Assembly (NCBI RefSeq): GCF_000003195.3
Contig: NC_012874.2
Span: forward strand, 4,743,001 to 4,807,000
Reading direction: 5' to 3'
Origin: Sorghum bicolor
Taxonomy: Eukaryota > Streptophyta > Magnoliopsida > Poales > Poaceae
DNA: 64,000 nt
This document shows positions 56,643 through 64,000 of this stretch, piece by piece. Every line of letters begins with the position of its first letter. Position 1 is the stretch's first letter. Position numbers and translations under genes: made by a program. A model generated the notes under the pieces. It had not been told where the DNA came from and did no database searches. It saw nothing but the letters and a program-made list of their open reading frames with translations.

Positions 56643-59600
56643 ATGGGTGACGACCTGAAGGGTGCCATCGAGGCACTCACCAAGAACGTCGCGGTCCTGC
56701 AGAAGCACGTCGAAGCCAACGCCAAGGCCATCGTCGACCTCGCCCTAGCCCAGTCGTCCTCTGCGGGGATGGGACGCGGCCTAGGGGGCGAACACCACCA
56801 GGATCGGCCGCCTAAGCACTAGCACCCGGAGTTCCCCAAGTACGACGGCAATAGCGATCCGCTGGCGTTCCTGAACCAGTGTGAGTCGTTTTTCCGTCAA
56901 CAGTGCATCATGGCGGAGGAACGCACCTGGATGGCTTCCTACGACCTCCAGGACGTGGCCCAACTTTGGCACACGCAAGTCCAGGAAGATGAGGGCACGC
57001 CGACGTGGCCGCGGTTCAAGGAGCTCCTCGATCTGCGCTTCGGTCCACCGCTGCGTGCAGCGCCCCTCTTCGAGCTGGCATCCTGCCGGCGCGCGGGCAC
57101 GGTCGAGGAGTATCAGGAGCGCTTCCAGGCTCTCCTACCACGCGCCGGCCGCCTCGACGAAGCCCAGCGCGTGCAACTCTTCATCGGGGGCCTACTTCCG
57201 CCGCTCAGCCTCCACGTCCAGAACCAGAACCCTCAGTCGCTGGCAGCGGCCATGAGCCTCGCACGGTCACTGGAGCTGGTGGAGCAGTACTACACGTCCT
57301 CGCCCAAGGGCCCTGTTTGGGGTGTGCTGCCGGCGCCGGGACCGCGCCCTGCTTTGCCCGCAGGGGCTAAACCCGCGCAGCCCCCTGCCACGGTGGAAGG
57401 TCGCCCGGTCAAGCGGCTGAATCAGGTTGAACAAGATGAGCGTCGTCACCTCGGGCTATGCTTTAACTGTGACGAGAAGTACAGCCGGGGACATAACAAG
57501 GTTTGCAAACGCTTGTTTTTTGTGGACAGCATGTAGGACGAGGACGAGGACGCCACCGATGAGGGAGCACACACCGAGACGCCCGTGTTCTCCCTCCACG
57601 CTGTGGCCGGCGTTCCAGTGGGCAATCCGATCCTCCTCCGCGTCAAGCTGGGCGCTGCGAACCTCGTCGCCTTGGTCGATACGGGCTCCACGCACAACTT
57701 CATCGGCGAGGCGGCTGCACATCGCACGGGGCTCCCTGTCCAGCCACGCCCCCGCCTCACTGCGACCGTCGCGAACGGGAAGAAGGTGGTGTGCCCTGGA
57801 GTCCTGCGCCAGGTGGCAGTATCTATCGAGGGCATGACGTTCAACGTCGACTTATACGTCATGCCCCTCGCTGGTTATGACATGGTGCTGGGCACCCAGT
57901 GGATGGCCGGCCTAGGACGCATCGCGTGGGATGTCGCCACCCACACCCTGTCCTTCCAGCAAGCCGGCCAGGAAGTCTGCTGGGCCGGCGTGGCCACCTC
58001 CGACGCTCCAGCCGTACACACTGCAACCGCCAGCGAGTCCCTCTTGGATGGGCTCCTGGAGGCGTTCGCCGACATCTTCGCTGCCCCTACGGGCTTGCCG
58101 CCGCCAAGGGGCCGCGACCACCGCATCGTCCTCAAGCCGGGTGCAGCACCGGTGGCCGTATGGCCCTACCGATACCCGGCAGCCCACAAGGACGAACTGG
58201 AGCGGCAGTGCGCCGACATGATCGCCCAGGGCATTGTTCGCCGCAGCGACTCAGCGTTCTCATCGCCGGTCCTCCTCGTCAAGAAGCCAGACGGCTCCTG
58301 GAGGTTCTGCGTCGACTACCACGTGCTGAACGCGCTCACCGTCAAGGACGCTTTTCCCATCCCTGTAGTGGATGAGCTCCTGGACGAGCTCCATGGCGCC
58401 CGGTTCTTCTCCAAGCTCGACCTACGGTCGGGAAATCATCAGGTGCACATGTGCCCCGAAGATGTGCACAAGACGGCGTTCCGCACCCATGACGGCTTGT
58501 ACGAGTTCCTAGTGATGCCGTTCGGCCTTTGCAACGCGCCGGCAACATTCCAATCGCTCATGAACGACGTCCTCCGGCCGTTTCTCCGTCGGTTTGTCCT
58601 AGTTTTCTTTGATGACATTTTGATATATAGTCAGACATGGGCAGACCACCTTCGCCATTTGCGGGCTGTCCTCTCGGAGCTTCGCCGCCAGTACCTCTTC
58701 ATCAAGCGCTCCAAGTGTGCCTTCAGCGTCTCGTCGGTCTCCTACCTCGAGCACATCATCTCGGCGGCCGGTGTCGCTATGGATCCGGCTAAGGTGCAGG
58801 CCATCCACGACTGGCCCGTTCCTCGGTCGGCGCGGGCGGTACGCGGCTTCCTCGGCTTGGCGGGGTATTACCGCAAATTTGTCCACAACTACGGCTCGAT
58901 CGCAGCACCGTTGACGGCTCTCCTCAAGAAGGAGGGGTTCGCCTGGGGAGAGGAGGCTGCGGCTGCCTTCACGACGCTCAAGGCCGCGGTCACCACGGCC
59001 CCGATCCTCGCCATGCTGGACTTCACAAAGGAGTTCGTTGTCGAGTGCGACGCGTCCTCCCATGGGTTCGGTGCGGTGCTTGTCCAGGAGGGACATCCGG
59101 TGGCGTTCTTCAGCCGCCCTGTCGCACCGCGACATCGAGCCTTGGCCGCCTATGAACGCGAGCTCATAGGCTTGGTTCACGCGGTGCGCCACTGGCGCCC
59201 ATATCTGTGGGGCCGTCGCTTCGTCGTCAAGACAGATCATTATAGCCTCAAGTACCTGCTCGATCAGAGGCTTGCGATGATTCCCCAACATCATTGGGTT
59301 GGGAAACTACTGGGCTTCGACTTCGCGGTGGAATACAAGCCCGGGACAGCCAACACGGTGGCAGATGCGTTGTCCCGACGAGACACGGCTGAGGAGGGCG
59401 CGCTGCTAGCTCTCTCTGCCCCGCGCTTTGATTTCCTCTCCAGGCTACGGCTGCTGCACGACCGACCCCGCCCTGGTCGCACTCAGGGAGGAGATCGCCA
59501 GCGGTGCCCGACGTGCCCCGTGGTCGGTGGCCGACGACATGGTACAGTTCGCTGGCCGGCTGTACATACCTCTGGCTTCCCCGCTGCTTCAGGAGATTAT

Positions 59601-60996
59601 GGTCGCCACGCATGAGGACGGCCACGAAGGGGTCCAACGCACGCTGCATCGCCTCCGCCGCGACTTCCACTTCCCCAACATGAAGCGCCTGGTCCAGGAC
59701 TTGGTGCGTGCCTGCGTGGTCTGCCAGGGATACAAGTCAGAACATCTCCACCCTGCAGGCCTGCTGCTGCCCCTTCCTGTACCGCAGGGTGTCTGGACAG
59801 ACGTTGCCTTGGACTTCGTCGAGGCGCTGCCCCGTGACCGGGGGAAGTCCGTCATTCTCACAGTGGTGGATCGGTTCAGCAAGTACAGTCACTTTATTCC
59901 GCTGGCTCATCCCTACTCCGCCGAGTCGGTGGCGCTGGTTTTCTTCGCCGAGATTGTGCGGTTACATGGCGTTCCGCAGTCCTTGGTGTCGGATCGCGAC
60001 CCTGTCTTCACCTCGACATTTTGGCGGGAGCTCATGCGCCTGACAAGGATAAAGCTGCACATGACGACCGCTTTTCATCCATAGTCGGATGGGCAATCAG
60101 AGGCTGCTAATCGGGTCATCGTCATGTACCTTCGGTGCTTAACCGGGGACAGGCCCAGGCAGTGGCTGCGCTGGCTTCCATGGGCAGAGTTCGTCTTCAA
60201 CACAGCATATCAGTCGTCCCTGCGCGATACCCCATTCCGCGTCGTGTACGGGCGCGACCCTCCGACCATTCGCTCTTATGAGCCAGGGGACACAAGGGTG
60301 GCTGCAGTAGCACGCACCATGGAGGAGCGCGAGGAGTTCCTGGGCGACATCCGCTATCGCCTTGAACAGGCTCAGGCGGTCCAGAAGCTCCATTATGACA
60401 GGGTGCATCGCCACGTCCAGTACACCATGGGCGATTGGGCGCTGCTCAAGCTACGTCAGCGTGCAGCATCTTCTCTTCCGCAGGCAGTGACCGGCAAGCT
60501 CAAACCATGGTTCTTCGGCCCCTACCAGGTTACGGAGATCATCAACGAGGTGGCTGTTCGTCTGGCTTTGCCACCACGGGCGCGCCTACATGATGTCTTC
60601 CATGTGGGTCTACTCAAGAAATTTCATGGGACACCTCCAGCAGCGCCGCCCCCGCTTCCTCCAGTCCACCATGGTGCTGTGGCTCCTGTTCCAGAACGGG
60701 CAGTGCGCTACAGGTTAGCGCGGGGTGTCCGTCAAGTGCTCATCCAGTGGCAAGGGTTAAGTGCAGCTTCTGCAACTTGGGAAGATGTGGAGTCTTTCGC
60801 AGCCAGGTTTCCAGACTTCCAGCTCGAGGACGAGCTGCCTCTCGAGGAGGGGAGAGATGTCATGGTCGGGCGCACGTATACCAGGCGTACTAGGGCCAGG
60901 GATGTACGCCGTGCAGGGACTAGAGTCCAGGGTGCCCACGAGCAGGCCAGCGCGCGGCCAGGAGAAGTGCAGGCCGCGGCAGCTGCTGGTGGCTAG
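56643..60996 (+). pseudogene. Broken gag-pol polyprotein of the gypsy element
   Basis: The first ATG of the frame is at 56643. Gag (56643-57536) has a coiled-coil start, FKELLDLRFGPPLR and a zinc knuckle LCFNCDEKYSRGHNKVC. It is cut by TAG at 56820 and again at 57534. Pol continues in the same frame: protease ALVDTGSTHNFI (about 57670), RT with RFCVDYHVLN and VLVFFDDILIYS (about 58300-58630), RNase H with VVECDASSHGFGAVL and KTDHYSLKYL (about 59035-59260). Around 59440-59460 the frame moves by one base. Integrase follows (HEGVQRTLHRLRRDF, CVVCQGYKS, VVDRFSKYSHFIPL, LVSDRDPVFTSTFW) until TAG at 60082 in FHP-stop-SDGQ. The rest ends in a chromodomain-like region (VLIQWQGL, ATWED) and runs into the 3' LTR, stopping at 60996. 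Confidence 0.92.
60844..60857 (+). other. Polypurine tract
   Basis: GAGGAGGGGAGAGA directly abuts the 3' LTR start at 60858, the plus-strand priming site. It overlaps the coding frame of the polyprotein tail. Confidence 0.8.
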
Positions 60997-61252
60997 GAGG
61001 GAAAGATAGGATTTTCTGTTAGGGGGACTCCTTGATTTAGGGAGATTTGTTACTCTTTCTGTTATACCAGCTACTATATATTCTGTACCCAGGGATCAAT
61101 AATAAATCAAGCAATGAATTGTTATCTCTAGTCTCTCTCGCCCAAATCTCTCAAGCCTGCGGCGGAGGAGCAAACCTCGCCGGAGAAGACGGACCGAGGC
61201 TACGAACTCCGTAGCCAAGGGCCAGCTACCCTAGGGCTGGACGCCCTTGACA
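60858..61252 (+). repeat. 3' LTR (395 bp)
   Basis: It contains the C-terminal codons of the polyprotein, TATATATT near 61075 and AATAATAAA near 61099 (possible TATA or polyadenylation signals), and the full AACTCCGTAGCCAAGGGCC segment missing in the 5' LTR. Confidence 0.93.
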
Positions 61253-61257
61253 AGTGA

Positions 61258-61630
61258 GTTGTAAGTTTACAGTCAGGTTATTATACACAAGAACCTACAA
61301 ACTTTATGAGAGAAATAAGTGGGTCATAGGTGAGGCAACTACTATATGAGTAGACTGGTAAATGGGTTGTTACTAACCATACAATCAACAAAAGACTATA
61401 TTGTTAGCCTTGCTCTAAATATAGTCTAGACACAACATTAAACAGAGCTGGTAGACACGTTACAATCAGCTAAGTTGAGAAAAAAAATAATAGTGTAGTT
61501 GAGAAAAAGATAATAGTGTAGTAATAAGTATGTAGTTTTTGTATGACATTATGTTAGAGATGCAGTTGTACATGCTACATGGTTTAAAATGTACTGAAAA
61601 TGTATATGTTACAACACTCTAGGGACATTA
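61258..61630. other. Spacer between gypsy element and receptor kinase
   Basis: 61258-61420 is the other side of the small repeat in which the gypsy element sits; it ends GTTAGCCTTGCTCT, a MITE-like border. 61420-61630 is AT-rich and would be the 3' UTR and downstream region of the kinase gene. Confidence 0.45.
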
Positions 61631-64000
61631 CTATACTATATTTCCAGCGCCCCATAGTTCATCTAATGTAAGTAAATCTATTTGTGTTGAAGTTGAGCTG
61701 GAAGTCTGAAAATGAGTGAGTGTATGGTAGACCTCTTTCATTGTTGGCCTCACATGAGGGGAAACTCTCAAGCAAGAAAAGGCAATCTTGATGAGGAAAA
61801 CTATGGTTTGGTCTTCTGTTATTGTTGGTGCTAAAGGCCGCTGGTCCAGGATTTCATTGACCAGTGTATATTGTCCGCTTGAAGATGGAAGATGTTGCAG
61901 CAAATCTCTTGGATGTTTCCCCATCATGACCTCCAGCACAAGCACACCAAAGCTGTACACATCACATTTCTCTGTCACAGCACATGTGTAGGACAACTCT
62001 GCACAGGGGAGAAGAAAAGGCATTAGAGTTAACACAGAAAAGAAAAATACTACAGAAAAAAAAACTATGTAAGTGTATAACCATAAGTAGCAATCAATTG
62101 ATGGGTCTAAATAACTGTGGTCTTGGAAAAAAAAGATCATATCCATTACCAGGGGCAATATAGCCATATGTCCCTGCTAGCGCAGTCCAGTTTGATGAAT
62201 CAGGCTTCAAAATCCTTGCTGTGCCAAAATCGGAGACATAAGCCTTGAAGGTTGTATCAAGTAAGATGTTGTTGCTTGTAATATCTCGATGAATTATCGG
62301 TGGATCACACTCATGGTGCAAATAAGAAATTGCTTGAGCCACATCATTCACAAGAGTAGCTCTCTTCTGCCAATCAAATTCCTTTGCTAGTTCTTCGTTT
62401 CCAAAGATCATGTGGAGGCTTCCCTGCTGAATGTAGTCGTAGACAAGAAACTTGTAGGCTGAATGAGAGCAGAACCCATACAGTTTGACTATGCTTCGTT
62501 GTCTGGTCTGTGTTAAAATTTCCATTTCCCTAAAAAATCTTTGTTCGTCGTCCAACACTATTTCAGTTGGATGGAGCTTCTTCACAGCAACTACCTGCCC
62601 GTCTTGGAGTTGTGCTTTATATACTCTGCCGTATCCTCCTGTTCCAATAATGTACCGATCATCAAAATTATCGGTTGCCCTTACGATGTCATCAAACGCT
62701 AGTCTTCCATCAAAGTTCCAAACAGAAAACATGTCTCTTCCATCAGCAGTATCACTTTCTTGCCGTTTCCCCTTGTTGTGGATAAGCATTGTTACTGTTG
62801 CAAATGTAGCAAGAATGCCGAAACCCACAATAACAATAGTTGGCAAAAGTATAACAATCAGATTCAGTTTTTTGTGACTGGTTGCTACAGCTGAATAACA
62901 GAGTGGCAGTCCAGTGAGGTTACCACAAAGACCTCTATTGTGAAGAAACCAGTTTACTGAAGAATTTTGATGTACAAGTCCTTCTGGGAGTGGTCCTTCC
63001 AAATAATTGTAGGACACATCAAGCATTAGTAGACTCACCATGCTTGTGAAGGAGGGTGGTATGCTTCCAGTAAACTGATTGTGGGATAAATTGAGAGATT
63101 CTAGCATGTGCAACTTTCCAAGTTGTTGTGGTAAGACACCATAGAGTTTGTTATTGCTAACATCTAACAGGATCTGCAGGCTTGCTATATTTCCAACTGA
63201 ACCAGTCAAATTCCCACTAAAGTTATTGCTATTGATATTCAAGGACCGTAGGCTGTTGCAGTTACCCAGTTCCTCTGGAATTGGTCCACTCAAATTGTTC
63301 CCAGATATATCAAGGTATTCTAAACTGTCCAGCTTTCCCAGCTGTGCAGGAATGGATCCTGATAACTGATTCAGTGATAAATCCAAGCTGTACAGGCCTT
63401 TTAAATTGCCAATTTCTGGTGGAATATCACCACTGAGATTATTTGAACGGAGTGTTAGCTCTCGCAGGTTGGACAGATTAGTGAGGGCTGGAGGTATGGA
63501 ACCAACTAACTTATTTTCTGCCAGATCTAGCACCTCTAGCTGAGGGCAGGCACCCCAATCTGATGAGATCTTCCCAGAGAGCCTGTTAGATGCCAAACTC
63601 ATCACTGTGAGTTGGGGATACACTCCAAAATGCAGAGCTATATCTCCTGTTAGTTGGTTATCACCAAAGTCAAGTTGAGACAAGCTTTTACATGTCTTCA
63701 AGCTCCAAGGAATAGGGCCATCAAACATATTATCACCGACAAAGATAAATTCAAGCATACCACTCATACATATATTAGTGGGCAAAGGTCCCGAAAGCAT
63801 GTTACTCCATAACCCAAGTAAAGCAATGTTTGTGAGATTTTCGAACTCTTGAGGAAGAGACCCTGATAATTGGTTAAAATACAGATAAAGACTTTGGATG
63901 CTTTTCATATTCCCAAAAGTTTTTGGTATTGGTCCAGAAATTTGGTTCCGATACAAATCTAAAACTTGGAGGTTCATCAGATTACCAATATCTTGGGGAA
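61631..64000 (-). CDS. LRR receptor-like protein kinase, MIK2-like (5' end outside window)
   Basis: Two exons are visible: 64000-62150 (continuing off the right edge) and 61998-61631 with the stop. The 151-bp intron (GTAATG...TGTGCAG) splits the codon for the Glu of GYIAPE, a position common in this class. The open frame runs through [13 protein letters not shown] to the edge, so the Met at 63977 is internal. About 14 plant-type LRRs (e.g. [20 protein letters not shown]) lead to a cysteine pair ([13 protein letters not shown]). A transmembrane helix ([19 protein letters not shown]) follows at about 370-395 residues from that Met. The kinase has [20 protein letters not shown] (RD type) and [10 protein letters not shown], then [19 protein letters not shown]. 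All catalytic motifs are present. Plasma-membrane receptor kinases of this group (MIK2/At1g35710-like) sense peptides or cell-wall cues; the ligand here is unknown. Confidence 0.93.

Larger units (their letters stand above)
56122..61252 (+). mobile_element. Full-length Ty3/gypsy chromovirus-like retrotransposon, 5.13 kb
   Basis: LTRs at 56122-56490 and 60858-61252 start TGTCATGG and end CTTGACA. The 5-bp target duplication AGTGA is exact (56117-56121, 61253-61257). A PBS follows the 5' LTR and a purine tract precedes the 3' LTR. Domain order gag, protease, RT, RNase H, integrase, chromodomain-like tail fits a chromovirus. Short LTRs and the 5-kb length suggest the Reina lineage (inference). 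The polyprotein is interrupted by three TAG codons and one frameshift, so this copy cannot make its own proteins. Confidence 0.95.

Noticed and set aside
56122..61252. Autonomous retrotransposon
   Set aside because: Three in-frame TAG codons and a frameshift break gag-pol, although ends and TSD are intact.

Overview
This is a nuclear genome segment of a grass, most likely a panicoid close to Sorghum. The genes have very GC-rich exons and short GT-AG introns. The window is packed with grass-type transposons: CACTA elements with TTTGCCGAGTGT subterminal repeats, Tourist-like MITEs with GGCCTTGTTTAGTT ends, Stowaway and hAT MITEs, and long solo LTRs. There is no bacterial, organellar or viral signature, and I see no tRNA or rRNA gene. 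The genus is inferred from repeat style, not from an alignment.

Layout. 0-1.2 kb: putative first exon of an unrecognised gene (minus strand) beside a GC-rich minisatellite. 1.8-6.9 kb: a complete but defective CACTA element with remnants of its own transposase. 7-10.6 kb: decayed retroelement sequence, including a Ty1/copia gag/pre-integrase relic. 10.7-22.7 kb: three tandem citrate-binding-protein-like genes, all on the minus strand. The first (A) is broken by a 4-bp frameshift; the second and third (B, C) have intact two-exon frames and share promoter and 3' flanking sequence. 23.7-26.9 kb: TIR elements, a long (TA)n tract and a possible Helitron end. 27.4-28.05 kb: an intact ASR (ABA/stress/ripening) gene. 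28.4-41 kb: TE mosaic with nested hAT MITE, Tourist-like MITEs, three CACTA-type elements and an RNase H fragment. 42.2-45.7 kb: a complete hAT transposon with an intact three-exon, 803-codon transposase frame. 46-56 kb: a LINE 3' end split by a 4.19-kb solo LTR, then a second solo LTR of the same family in opposite orientation. 56.1-61.25 kb: a full-length Ty3/gypsy chromovirus-like element with matching LTRs and TSD but broken gag-pol. 61.6-64 kb: the 3' part of an LRR receptor-like kinase (minus strand) that runs off the right edge.

Host genes with good support are two intact and one broken citrate-binding-protein-like genes, the ASR gene and the LRR kinase. They look functionally unrelated: secretory/vacuolar carbohydrate-lyase-fold proteins, a hydrophilic stress protein, and a membrane receptor kinase. 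Most of the remainder is transposon-derived. Exact target-site duplications can be read for the CACTA elements at 1822, 33631 and 38703, the two solo LTRs, the gypsy element, and the hAT MITE at 28568. That makes the nesting order unusually legible. I did not find a convincing new multi-gene system. The most notable items are the convergent inverted solo-LTR pair, the apparently intact hAT transposon, the citrate-binding-protein array with its frameshifted member, and several hairpin-bearing non-autonomous elements.
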